20,438 nucleotides of DNA. It comes from CAYUTA01 sp964447605. GTDB taxonomy: Bacteria; Bacillota; Clostridia; Christensenellales; CAG-138. A model generated the notes under the pieces. That model was not told the origin of the DNA. It was given only the letters and a program-made list of their open reading frames with translations, and ran no database searches. The stretch lies in the NCBI GenBank assembly GCA_964447605.1, contig CAYUTA010000048.1:1-20438 (forward strand). Reading direction: 5' to 3'. The position numbers and the translations under genes are program-made. The first letter of the stretch is position 1; each line of letters opens with the position of its first letter. This document shows positions 1-6,645 of this stretch, in pieces.

Positions 1-19
1 GAGGGGATTTCTATTAAGA

Positions 20-50
20 AATCGCCGCGAACAAGCGCAGTCCGCGGCGA
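20..50 (-). terminator. Intrinsic terminator after tRNA-Thr
   Basis: On the minus strand, directly after the tRNA 3' end, TCGCCGCG and CGCGGCGA form a perfect 8-bp stem around a loop of about 13 nt. A T-rich stretch (TTTCTTAATAG) follows at the low-coordinate side. The position and polarity fit a factor-independent terminator for the tRNA transcript. The T-run is interrupted, so efficiency is uncertain. Confidence 0.6.
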
Positions 51-52
51 CG

Positions 53-128
53 TGGAGCTGGTGATCAGATTCGAACTGACTACCTCGTCATTACCAATGA
101 CGTGCTCTACCTACTGAGCTACACCAGC
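53..128 (-). tRNA. tRNA-Thr (anticodon GGU)
   Basis: The minus strand folds into a complete 76-nt cloverleaf. The acceptor arms are GCTGGTG and CACCAGC (7 bp). The D arm is GCTC/GAGC, and the anticodon stem CGTCA/TGACG encloses the loop TTGGTAA. The T arm is GTCAG/CTGAT around TTCGAAT. The anticodon GGU reads ACC and ACU threonine codons. The 3' CCA is genome-encoded after discriminator U. A promoter about 105 nt upstream and a hairpin immediately downstream suggest a single-tRNA transcription unit. Confidence 0.97.
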
Positions 129-240
129 ATATTCGATTTTCAGCCAAGCATGCCACGGCGTTTGGGATAGCCACAAATCTGCCTCAATACCGTATGGACG
201 CCCGCGCAGGACGGAAACAACCGCGCCCGCAACGTCAATC

Positions 241-269
241 ATTATAACCAACGCACGGGCGCTTTGCAA
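241..269 (-). promoter_or_regulatory. Sigma-A-type promoter of tRNA-Thr
   Basis: On the minus strand, TTGCAA (264-269) and a perfect TATAAT (241-246) are separated by exactly 17 bp. Transcription would start near 234 and give a leader of roughly 105 nt before the tRNA, to be removed by processing. No other gene lies between this site and the tRNA. Confidence 0.7.
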
Positions 270-322
270 GCCCTTTTTCGCTTTTCTTACGATAAATTTC
301 TTGCCGCAGACGCAGATATTTA

Positions 323-1429
323 TCAGCTCTTTTTGCCAAACAGGTTGGCAAAGAACTTGCCAATCGAGGCAAAGAAGCCGGTTACGCTTTCATAAACCTT
401 GCCGAGGGTTTCGGAAGCCTTGCCAACGTTCTGCGCGGTTTTGGCGATGGATACGAGCTTTTCCTGCAGCTGGTCGGGATCCAACCCCTCCAGCTTGCGC
501 ACAAGCGACAGTACTTGGGAAATCTGACCCTCGGTTACGGTTACATTGTAGGTCTTGGCGATGTTGCGGATTTCCTCTTTGACCTGCTCGTCGCTCATAT
601 CCTGCGTTTGGTCGAGCATGCCCTTCAACTCGTTGATAATGGCCGTTGCATCGTCGCTGCCAATATACTCGGCCAGTTCTCCGGTCACGACCAGTTCCTC
701 GGCGCCGACCGACTTTGCAAGCTGCGAAAGCGCCGTGCCGGTCATGTCTTCATACGCCTTATATGCGCCCGTCAGCGCGCCCGTTCCGGAAACCGGATAC
801 GGTGCGGAAACGACTACTTTTGCATCGGAGATTCCAGCCGTCGTCAGGGCATTGCGGTACATGTCCGCCGTACAATAGTTGATGTTGTTTAAATCGACGC
901 TCAGCCCCGCGCCGTTCTCCAGCATTTCAATATAAATGCAGCTTAGCGCAACGCTGCCAATCTTTTTGTTCGGTACAAGGCCGTCGAGATACGTGCGTTC
1001 CTCGGCGTTGGTCACGGTCAGCTCCGTAACCGTACCCTCCTCCACGCCAAAGTAGGCATAGATCGCCGCGCGCTGGCGGGACGTTAAGTCCGCGCCCATT
1101 GTCACGCGGATATCACCCGGCGTCTTATTGGGCTCCGGCGTGGGCGTTGCGGCGGGGTCAGGCGTGGGTGAAAGCGTAGGCGTCGCCGCCGCTTCCGGTG
1201 TGGGCGACGCGGTGGGCTGTGCGGTCGGCGTTGCTGTGGCAGTCGGTTCCGGGGTTGCGGTTGGCTCCGTTGTCGGTTCCGTCGTCGGCTCCGCTGTCGG
1301 CTCCGCAGTTCCTGTTTCCGCGGCCAGCGCTTCCGGCTGCAAACTCTCTCCGCCTTCGGCAAGCGCCGTGGCGGACAGCGCCGTAACGCTCATGGTAATC
1401 GCCAGCATCAAGGCCAACAGTCTTTTCAT
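323..1429 (-). CDS. Secreted DUF1002-family protein with Pro/Thr-rich linker
   Basis: 368 residues. A Sec signal peptide covers residues 1-24 (basic MKR, hydrophobic core, ALA before the likely cleavage site). It is followed by a long Thr/Pro/Glu/Ala low-complexity linker at about residues 38-104, of the kind that spans peptidoglycan. From about residue 107 the protein matches the DUF1002 family (Bacillus YpuA-like): DIRVTMGADLTSRQ, the segment EERTYLDGLVPNKKIG, then SCIYIEML and VVVSAPYPVSGTGAL. A helical tail follows and ends in the amphipathic GFFASIGKFFANLFGKKS. The family has no established biochemical function. The start is supported by GAGGAGGG 8 nt upstream. It appears monocistronic, since the next gene upstream is divergent and the tRNA unit lies downstream. 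An extracellular or wall-associated location is inferred from the signal peptide and linker. Confidence 0.88.
   Translation of the reverse strand: MKRLLALMLAITMSVTALSATALAEGGESLQPEALAAETGTAEPTAEPTTEPTTEPTATPEPTATATPTAQPTASPTPEAAATPTLSPTPDPAATPTPEPNKTPGDIRVTMGADLTSRQRAAIYAYFGVEEGTVTELTVTNAEERTYLDGLVPNKKIGSVALSCIYIEMLENGAGLSVDLNNINYCTADMYRNALTTAGISDAKVVVSAPYPVSGTGALTGAYKAYEDMTGTALSQLAKSVGAEELVVTGELAEYIGSDDATAIINELKGMLDQTQDMSDEQVKEEIRNIAKTYNVTVTEGQISQVLSLVRKLEGLDPDQLQEKLVSIAKTAQNVGKASETLGKVYESVTGFFASIGKFFANLFGKKS
1130..1310 (-). repeat. Low-complexity coding repeat (Pro/Thr linker)
   Basis: This is the part of the DUF1002 gene that encodes the TEPT/ATPTP-rich linker. On the plus strand it shows degenerate short tandem units such as GTCGGCTCC and GTTGGCTCC. 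Repeats of this kind change length easily by slippage, so linker length probably varies between strains (inference). Confidence 0.6.
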
Positions 1430-1460
1430 GGTGTATCCCTCCTCGTATTCAACGGTAGCC

Positions 1461-1469
1461 AGTATAGCA
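1461..1469 (-). promoter_or_regulatory. Extended -10 promoter of the DUF1002 gene
   Basis: The minus strand reads TGCTATACT, an extended -10 (TGn plus a 5/6 hexamer), about 30 bp before the ribosome binding site. No good -35 hexamer lies 16-18 bp upstream. That is tolerable for extended -10 promoters. Confidence 0.4.
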
Positions 1470-1489
1470 TAACATTATGAATGGATCGA

Positions 1490-1850
1490 CGAAAACATGT
1501 AAACTTTTCGTGATGCCGCATTGTGGAAGGGGATTGGTACGCCCCATGGAGCCGGCGAAAATTCCGGCGTGTACAAAAGCGCCGCCCTCCTTCTCATAAA
1601 GCGTATCAACACGGCGACCGTCATCGGTAAGCGGGGCTTCTTCCCCGGCATCCTGTCATCCTGTCATCCTTTCCCCTTTCCTTTTGGATCCTATTATCAT
1701 TTGCTATACGCCTTGCGCGGCAATCGCTTTTGGATTTGCAACCATGCGGCCGCAGACCGGCGTTAACCTTTTGGAAAATCTCCATGGCGGTTTGTTTTGC
1801 CTTGTGCGCCGCCTAAGCCGAAACACCTATTTATCAGGTTGAAAAAAACA
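1490..1850. other. Gene-free stretch between divergent genes
   Basis: No convincing coding region was found. An 81-codon open frame at 1521-1766 (+) has no ribosome binding site and no recognisable domain. The stretch holds a small octamer repeat (1649-1670) and a short hairpin GGGG-CTTCTT-CCCC near 1634-1647. Otherwise I see nothing in it. Confidence 0.5.
1649..1670 (+). repeat. Octamer tandem repeat (CATCCTGT, 2.75 copies)
   Basis: CATCCTGT occurs twice in tandem, followed by CATCCT. It lies just after a short GC hairpin in non-coding DNA. It could be a slippage tract; no function is apparent. Confidence 0.6.
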
Positions 1851-1851
1851 C

Positions 1852-1880
1852 TTGACTTTAGCTTGATAAAGTGATAAAGT
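1852..1880 (+). promoter_or_regulatory. Promoter of the amino acid ABC transporter operon
   Basis: TTGACT (1852-1857), a 17-bp spacer and TAAAGT (1875-1880) lie 45 bp before the ATG of the binding-protein gene. The spacer and -10 contain a tandem GATAAAGT (1865-1872 and 1873-1880). ACTTTA (1855-1860) and TAAAGT (1867-1872) form an inverted repeat over the spacer, so an operator may overlap the core promoter. The regulator is unknown. The predicted start near 1887 gives a leader of about 40 nt with a strong GAGGAGG. Confidence 0.7.
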
Positions 1881-1925
1881 ATCGCCATGCTAAATAGAGA
1901 AATGGAATTTGAGGAGGAAACCCCC

Positions 1926-2813
1926 ATGAAAAAACTGATTGCAATCGCCCTCGCAGCCCTGATGCTCATCCTGTGCCTTGCCTGCGCCGCCGTGCCGGAA
2001 GCGCCCGCATTGGACGCAACGGAAGCTCCGGCCGGAGAACCCGCGCCGGATGCGACCGAACCCCCGGCCGGGGACCCTGCTACGGACGACGACTGGTCCT
2101 ATCTCTCCGACAAAGGCACGCTGGTCATCGGCATCACGGTCTTTGATCCGATGAACTATTACGATGAAAGCGGCAAGCTCATCGGCTTCGACACCGAATT
2201 TGCCGAAGCGCTGTGCGCAAAGCTTGGGCTTACGCCGGAATTTGTCGTGATCAACTGGGATACCAAAGAGGTGGAACTCGCCGCAAGGAGCATCGACTGC
2301 ATCTGGAACGGTCTGACCGTTACCGAAAAACGCAAGCAGAACATGTCGTTCACCCAGTCCTACATCAAAAATAAGCAGGTCGTGGTCGTAAAAGCCGATA
2401 ATGCCGAGAAGTTCGCCACCGCCGGGGCTCTGGCCGGCGCAAACCTCGTTGCAGAAATCAGCTCCGCAGGCGAGACCGCCATCAAGGACGATGAAACCCT
2501 GAGCAAAGCCAGCTATGTTGCGGTTCCCAAACAGGCCGACGCGCTGCTGGAAGTGAAGGCAGGCACGGCCGACGCCGCGGTGCTCGATTACGTCATGGCA
2601 AAGGCAATGGTCGGCGAGGGTACGGACTATGCGGACCTCGTCATCGTAGACGGGCTTGAGCTTGCGATTGAAGAATATGCCGTCGGCATGCGGCTCAACA
2701 GCAACGCCGTTGAAAAGTTTGACGAGACCATTGATGAACTGATTGCCGACGGCACGCTCGCGGCCCTCGCCGAAAAGTATGACCAGACCGACTCGTTGCT
2801 TTCCAATCAATAA
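1926..2813 (+). CDS. Amino acid ABC transporter substrate-binding lipoprotein (SBP family 3)
   Basis: 295 residues from the ATG at 1926, chosen because GAGGAGG ends 8 nt upstream and a typical lipoprotein signal begins here. An in-frame ATG at 1887 would place 13 non-signal residues in front. The signal peptide is MKKLIAIALAALMLILC, with a lipobox around LCLAC and lipidation likely at Cys19. A short acidic linker with the repeated unit DATE-PAGEP follows (about residues 27-50). The family 3 fold begins at about residue 62: GTLVIGITVFDPMNYYDESG, then LIGFDTEFAEALCAKLG, and IDCIWNGLTVTEKRK, the classic amino-acid-binding block. This outer-face receptor hands substrate to the permease encoded next. 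Polar amino acid is the likely substrate class, but the exact ligand cannot be read from sequence. Confidence 0.93.
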   Translation: MKKLIAIALAALMLILCLACAAVPEAPALDATEAPAGEPAPDATEPPAGDPATDDDWSYLSDKGTLVIGITVFDPMNYYDESGKLIGFDTEFAEALCAKLGLTPEFVVINWDTKEVELAARSIDCIWNGLTVTEKRKQNMSFTQSYIKNKQVVVVKADNAEKFATAGALAGANLVAEISSAGETAIKDDETLSKASYVAVPKQADALLEVKAGTADAAVLDYVMAKAMVGEGTDYADLVIVDGLELAIEEYAVGMRLNSNAVEKFDETIDELIADGTLAALAEKYDQTDSLLSNQ

Positions 2814-2836
2814 GGCTTCTTGCCGGCAAGCTTTCC

Positions 2837-2869
2837 GCGGGACCCGCGCCGACCGGACGCGGGCCCCGT
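2837..2869 (+). terminator. GC-rich intercistronic hairpin, possible partial terminator
   Basis: Arms 2837-2848 and 2858-2869 pair over 12 positions (10 Watson-Crick pairs, one terminal G-T and one A-C mismatch) around a 9-nt loop. TTTCCGGCTGTTTT follows. It sits 24 nt after the binding-protein stop and about 75 nt before the permease. Such hairpins often stabilise the upstream message or cut read-through, so that binding protein exceeds permease and ATPase. A 12-bp perfect palindrome (CTTGCCGGCAAG, 2819-2830) precedes it. Confidence 0.5.
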
Positions 2870-2944
2870 TTCCGGCTGTTTTGCACACGAACCCTCCCAA
2901 TTTCACCGTTATTTTGAAGGATACGAAAGGAACCGCCGCCATTC

Positions 2945-3592
2945 ATGGACTGGTTAAGCGTAACACAGAGTTTGCTGAAGGGCTTCGCCCTCACGTGTGA
3001 AATTTTCATCGTCACGCTGATCTGCGCGCTGCCGCTCGGCCTGCTGATCGCGTTCTGTTCGATGACCCGGTTCAAGCCGTTGCGCTGGCTGTCGCGCCTG
3101 TTTGTCTGGGTGATCCGCGGCACGCCGCTGCTGCTGCAGGTCATCATCGTTTTTTACGGACCCGGCCTGCTCTGGAGCGCCTCCGCACTGCCGCGCATGA
3201 CCGCCGTGCTGCTTGCATTCATCGTCAACTATGCCGCATATTTTTCCGAGATTTTTCGTGGCGGCATCGAAAGCATTCCACGCGGCCAGTATGAGGCGGG
3301 CCAGGTGCTGGGCCTGACCAAATCGCAAATTTTCTTCAAAATCGTTCTGCTGCAGGTTGTCAAGCGCATCCTGCCGCCGATGAGCAACGAGATCATTACG
3401 CTGGTCAAGGACACGTCGCTTGCGCGCATCATCGCGGTCAAGGAGATCATTATGGTCGCGCAGGAGTATATCTCCGCCTATGCGCTTATTTGGCCGCTGT
3501 TTTATTCCGGCGCGTTCTATCTGGCGTTTTGCGGTATCCTGACGCTGCTGTTTAACTATCTTGAGAAACGACTAGACTACTTTAGGGTGTAA
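2945..3592 (+). CDS. Amino acid ABC transporter permease (HisM/GlnP type)
   Basis: 215 residues, a normal length for this family, with about five membrane spans. The N-terminal segment GFALTCEIFIVTLICALPLG and the motif WVIRGTPLLLQ (about 55-65) are typical of polar amino acid permeases. The cytoplasmic EAA loop, which contacts the ATPase, is at about 117-137 (YEAGQVLGLTKSQIFFKIVL). VKDTSLARII at about 154-163 is also a family hallmark. AAAGGA lies 13 nt before the ATG, somewhat far, so initiation may be modest. It is followed after 4 nt by the ATPase gene, so the two are probably translated together. It forms the transmembrane pore of the importer, probably as a homodimer. Confidence 0.93.
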   Translation: MDWLSVTQSLLKGFALTCEIFIVTLICALPLGLLIAFCSMTRFKPLRWLSRLFVWVIRGTPLLLQVIIVFYGPGLLWSASALPRMTAVLLAFIVNYAAYFSEIFRGGIESIPRGQYEAGQVLGLTKSQIFFKIVLLQVVKRILPPMSNEIITLVKDTSLARIIAVKEIIMVAQEYISAYALIWPLFYSGAFYLAFCGILTLLFNYLEKRLDYFRV

Positions 3593-3596
3593 CGAT

Positions 3597-4379
3597 ATGG
3601 CAATACTGGAAGTACAAAATCTCAGCAAGCGGTTCGACACGACCGAGGTACTCAACGACATCAGCTTCTCGCTCGAAAAGGGCGAGGTGCTCTCCATCAT
3701 CGGCTCGTCCGGCAGCGGTAAAACCACGCTGCTGCGGTGCCTGAATTTTCTGGAAACGCCCGACGCCGGCAGAATCCTTGTCAACAATCAGGCCCTGTTC
3801 GACGCAGGCGACGCCGCCACGCAGCAGGAGGCGGATATCCGCAGAAAGCGGCTGCATTTCGGCCTGGTGTTCCAGAATTTCAACCTGTTTCCGCAGTACA
3901 CGGCCAAGCAGAACGTGGCGCTGTCCATGCAGCTGCACGCACGCGACCAGGCGGACTATAAACACAACAAGGCGGCGATTCTCAAGCAGATCGACCAGGC
4001 CGCCGAGGCGCTGCTCGTTGAGGTAGGCCTGCCGGATAAGCTTGCGCTGTATCCGCATCAGCTTTCCGGCGGGCAGCAGCAGCGCGTCGCCATTGCGCGC
4101 GCGCTTGCGCTCAGCCCGGATATCCTCTGCTTCGACGAGCCGACCAGCGCCCTGGACCCGGAGCTTTCCGGCGAGGTGCTCAACACCATCCGCCGTCTGG
4201 CCGACCAGAACCGCACGATGATTATCGTGACCCACGAGATGGGGTTTGCACGGGAGGTTTCCGACCGGATCATATTCATGGGCAGCAGTTCCATCCTCGC
4301 CTCCGGCACGCCGAAATTCATTTTTGAGGAGTGCGCCAACCCCACTGTGCGCAGCTTTGTGGATTCGGCGCTGGGGTAA
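3597..4379 (+). CDS. Amino acid ABC transporter ATP-binding protein (GlnQ type)
   Basis: 260 residues with a complete ATPase set: Walker A GSSGSGKTT (36-44), Q-loop Gln93 in VFQNFNLFP, signature LSGGQ (156-160), Walker B ending in Asp180-Glu181 (CFDEPTSALDP) and H-loop His213 (VTHEMGFA). The FNLFPQYTAKQNV and EMGFAREVSDRIIFM blocks place it in the polar amino acid branch. Residues 110-140 hold a charged insert (ARDQADYKHNKAAILKQI) slightly longer than usual. It begins 4 nt after the permease stop and completes a three-gene importer. It hydrolyses ATP at the inner membrane face to drive uptake. Confidence 0.95.
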   Translation: MAILEVQNLSKRFDTTEVLNDISFSLEKGEVLSIIGSSGSGKTTLLRCLNFLETPDAGRILVNNQALFDAGDAATQQEADIRRKRLHFGLVFQNFNLFPQYTAKQNVALSMQLHARDQADYKHNKAAILKQIDQAAEALLVEVGLPDKLALYPHQLSGGQQQRVAIARALALSPDILCFDEPTSALDPELSGEVLNTIRRLADQNRTMIIVTHEMGFAREVSDRIIFMGSSSILASGTPKFIFEECANPTVRSFVDSALG

Positions 4380-4697
4380 GCATCGGGGCGCTTGCGGGCG
4401 GCTGCTCTCTGCCCGGCAAAGGGGGGTCTTCCTCAATTCGGAATCGGCGCGCCGCGTTGCCGCCGAAACGGCCGCATTGCGCCTGTTCCCCATCGGACGC
4501 CCCGTCTGCCTTGATCTGCCACAGACAGCGGCGGGCTTCCGCCCCCTGGGAATCCCTTCTGGCGGAACAGATTGATTTGGCAACAAAAACAGCCTTTTGC
4601 AATGGCCTGGCGTTCATAAATCGGATAAGGCCCCGAGCCGATGCTGGTCCGGGGCTTTCGCATGATAATATGATTTGTGCGGCTGCGGAGATAATGT
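4380..4697. other. Gene-free stretch between convergent genes
   Basis: About 320 bases between the end of the ABC ATPase gene and the end of the flavin-oxidase-like gene. Several open frames cross the GC-rich part (4380-4600), but none has a ribosome binding site or a recognisable product. The only structure I can support is the hairpin at 4627-4658. Composition falls sharply from GC-rich to AT-rich at about 4660. Confidence 0.5.
4627..4658. terminator. Hairpin between convergent genes, possible bidirectional terminator
   Basis: AAGGCCCCG and CGGGGCTTT form a 9-bp stem with one G-T pair and a 14-nt loop. Both strands carry T residues only within the stem, so this is a weak candidate. It lies between two convergent genes, where a shared terminator is expected. 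Confidence 0.4.
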
Positions 4698-5129
4698 TCA
4701 TAATGTGTATATTTCAGTAAAGTCAATATTATACTTTGTTCCATTGCTAAAAAGAATTGCATCTGTTAGTTTGATTTTCAAAAGACATGTGTGAATGTCA
4801 TCTTCATTAGTGTGTCCGTTATCATACCATTCTGCAAAAGTTGCCCGCAATTTTGACATTATCTCTGCATTATTGTTGTCTTTGACCCAACCAAGGTTTT
4901 CACCAACTCCATGGGCAGCGAACCATTCTCCACAGACAGCAACAGCGGGATTTTTCTCAATTTGTCTTATTTTATTAGATAATGCATATGTAACCGTGTA
5001 AAATGCACCGTTTTCGTAACAACTATTTACAATTCTCACGGATGGTTTCATTTCATCAATTGTAGCAACAGACAATAATGTGTCGTGGCCAAAACGCTCG
5101 TTCATAATTTCTAAAGCTTCATCATTCAT
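4698..5129 (-). CDS. Pyridoxamine-5'-phosphate-oxidase-like flavin-binding protein
   Basis: 143 residues. The fold is the split beta-barrel of PNPOx-like/general stress protein 26 proteins: LLSVATIDEMKPSVRIVNSCYENGAFYTVTYALSNKIRQIEKNPAVAVC, with the conserved block 'K..QI..NP.VAV'. Members bind FMN, F420 or haem; the substrate is not predictable here. The gene is clearly AT-richer than its neighbours and uses A/T-ending codons (AAT, ATT, GAA). Transfer from a lower-GC Firmicute is a reasonable inference. The start is supported by GGGAGGG about 9 nt upstream and a TATAAT at 5151-5156. It stands alone, convergent with the ABC operon and separated by a terminator from tatD. Confidence 0.8.
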   Translation of the reverse strand: MNDEALEIMNERFGHDTLLSVATIDEMKPSVRIVNSCYENGAFYTVTYALSNKIRQIEKNPAVAVCGEWFAAHGVGENLGWVKDNNNAEIMSKLRATFAEWYDNGHTNEDDIHTCLLKIKLTDAILFSNGTKYNIDFTEIYTL

Positions 5130-5150
5130 AATATTTTCCCTCCCAAGCTA

Positions 5151-5156
5151 ATTATA
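5151..5156 (-). promoter_or_regulatory. -10 element of the flavin-oxidase-like gene
   Basis: A perfect TATAAT on the minus strand lies 21 bp before the start codon. No clear -35 hexamer lies at 16-18 bp. The predicted transcript would start close to the GGGAGGG ribosome binding site, giving a very short leader. Confidence 0.4.
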
Positions 5157-5240
5157 AATCCGCATGCTTTTTTCAGCATATCATCTGCATTCCCGCACGG
5201 CAAGGGCGCGTTACGCACCTTTCATGCGGTGTTTTGCGCG

Positions 5241-5277
5241 CCAAAACAAAAGCAACGGTAATTTTTTCTGCTTACCG
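5241..5277 (-). terminator. Intrinsic terminator of the metG-GNAT-tatD operon
   Basis: On the minus strand, CGGTAA and TTACCG (6 bp) enclose a 10-nt loop and are followed by TTGCTTTTGTTTTGG. It begins about 60 nt after the tatD stop, in the right orientation. The stem is short but the T-tract is good. Confidence 0.6.
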
Positions 5278-5335
5278 CTGCAAAACCGTTTTATGAGCCC
5301 CGTTTCATGCCAAAGGTGTTTTTGACGTTTTGCGC

Positions 5336-6103
5336 TTATTCAATTCCAAACAGCCGCTTCGCATTTCCCGTGGTTGCGGCGGCCGCCGCCTCGCAGGCAA
5401 TCTTGCGTACCTGCGCCAGCCTTTCCAGCGTCAGGTGCAGCAGGCGCGGGTCGTTGCGCGTGCCGCGGTGCGGCGCCGGCGTCATATAGGGGCAGTCGGT
5501 TTCGATGACGATGCGCTCAATGGGCAGCTTTGCGGCGATGTCGCGCTGCTTGACCGCGTTTTGAAAGGTCAACGCCCCGCCAAACGCGATGTACAGGCCC
5601 ATATCCACATACTTCACCGCATCCTCATAGCTGCCCGAATAGCAGTGCAGCACGCCGGAAAGACCGTTTCGATTTGCGCGCAGAATGTCCATGCAGTCGC
5701 CGTGCGCCTCGCGGTCATGAACGACGACAGGCTTGCCCGCGGCCTTTGCGATGGCAATCTGGTCGGCAAACGCCTGCCGTTGCACCTCGCGCGGGGAATA
5801 GTCGTAGTGGTAATCGAGCCCGATCTCGCCGACGGCCACGATTTTACGTTGCATCAGCATGCGCTCGATGCCGCGCAGCGCGCCGGGCGTAGCCGTGCCT
5901 GCCGCATGCGGATGCACGCCCGCCGTGCCGTATACGTGGTCATAGATGGCCACCAGCGCCGCGATCCTGGGCATGTCGCTTTCCTCGCAGCAGGCCTCGA
6001 CCACATAGCCCACGCCCGCGTCGGGCAGGGCGGGGAGCAGCGTGTTGCGCACGTCGTCAAACTGCTCGTCAAGCAGGTGCGCATGCGTGTCAAACAGCGT
6101 CAT
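5336..6103 (-). CDS. tatD: TatD-family metal-dependent deoxyribonuclease
   Basis: 255 residues, the usual family length. A TIM-barrel amidohydrolase-type nuclease with all metal ligands visible: His7 and His9 (DTHAHL), Glu93 (VGEIGLDYHYD), His129 (PVVVHDREAH), His153 (VLHCYSGS) and Asp203 (IETDCPYMTP). TatD proteins act as cytoplasmic 3'-5' exonucleases on DNA, and some members have other phosphoesterase roles. The ATG overlaps the stop of the acetyltransferase gene by ATGA, so translation is probably coupled. Linkage to metG is a common Firmicute arrangement (metS-yabD in Bacillus subtilis). Expression should follow the metG T-box. Confidence 0.93.
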   Translation of the reverse strand: MTLFDTHAHLLDEQFDDVRNTLLPALPDAGVGYVVEACCEESDMPRIAALVAIYDHVYGTAGVHPHAAGTATPGALRGIERMLMQRKIVAVGEIGLDYHYDYSPREVQRQAFADQIAIAKAAGKPVVVHDREAHGDCMDILRANRNGLSGVLHCYSGSYEDAVKYVDMGLYIAFGGALTFQNAVKQRDIAAKLPIERIVIETDCPYMTPAPHRGTRNDPRLLHLTLERLAQVRKIACEAAAAATTGNAKRLFGIE

Positions 6104-6642
6104 AGTAGCAGCTCCATCCCTACCGAATCAAAGTATTCGCCGCGCACGCAAATTTGGCGATGCGCGCGACCGCATATAACAAATCCGAATCGCTCGTACA
6201 GCGCGATGGCGCGCTCGTTGTCCGCGCGGGCGGAGAGCTCGAGCCTTTTGAGCGTGCCGTTTGCACGCGCAAACCCGATAAGCGTCCGCATGAGAATCCT
6301 CCCAACGCCGAGGCCCCAGCAATCGCGCCGGATTGCGATGCCCATGCCGCCGTTATGCGCAATGCGAGGGCTCGCTTCCCCGCGCACATTGCCAAGCCCC
6401 ACTATTTCGCCGCCGACGAGCGCAAGGCACATGCGCGTATTGGCCATTCCGAGCGTTTTTTCGATATAGTCGCGTTCGTTCTCCTCATCCATGCCGGAAA
6501 TGCCGTTTTCATCGCTGAGCAGATAGTCCGTCTCGCCGCCGACACGCTTGTGGAACGCGATGAGCGCAAGCGCGTCGTCCGGCACGGGCTCACGCAGCGT
6601 CAGCGTACGCCCGTCGCGCAGGGTATCCATAATCGCTTCCAT
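6100..6642 (-). CDS. GNAT-family N-acetyltransferase
   Basis: 180 residues if started at 6642. The N-terminal TLREPVPDDALALIAF, the strand CLALVGGEIVGLGNVRG, the acetyl-CoA-binding loop CWGLGVGRILMRTLIGFAR (variant of Q/RxxGxG/A, at about 108-126) and the final ARADNERAIALYERFGF are typical GNAT elements. The acceptor substrate is unknown. It starts 3 nt after the metG stop with no clear ribosome binding site. A second in-frame ATG at 6630, preceded by GGAAG, gives a protein beginning MDTLRDGRTL, more like typical family starts; either is possible. It is inserted between metG and tatD and overlaps tatD by 4 nt. Confidence 0.85.
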   Translation of the reverse strand: MEAIMDTLRDGRTLTLREPVPDDALALIAFHKRVGGETDYLLSDENGISGMDEENERDYIEKTLGMANTRMCLALVGGEIVGLGNVRGEASPRIAHNGGMGIAIRRDCWGLGVGRILMRTLIGFARANGTLKRLELSARADNERAIALYERFGFVICGRAHRQICVRGEYFDSVGMELLL

Positions 6643-6645
6643 GCG

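Noticed and set aside
1521..1766. 81-codon open frame in the gap before the ABC operon
   Set aside because: It has no ribosome binding site, no signal or domain, and spans an octamer repeat.
5231..5248. GTTTTGcgcgcCAAAAC inverted repeat near the tatD terminator
   Set aside because: It is short and partly overlaps the T-tract of the better terminator hairpin. No independent role can be supported.
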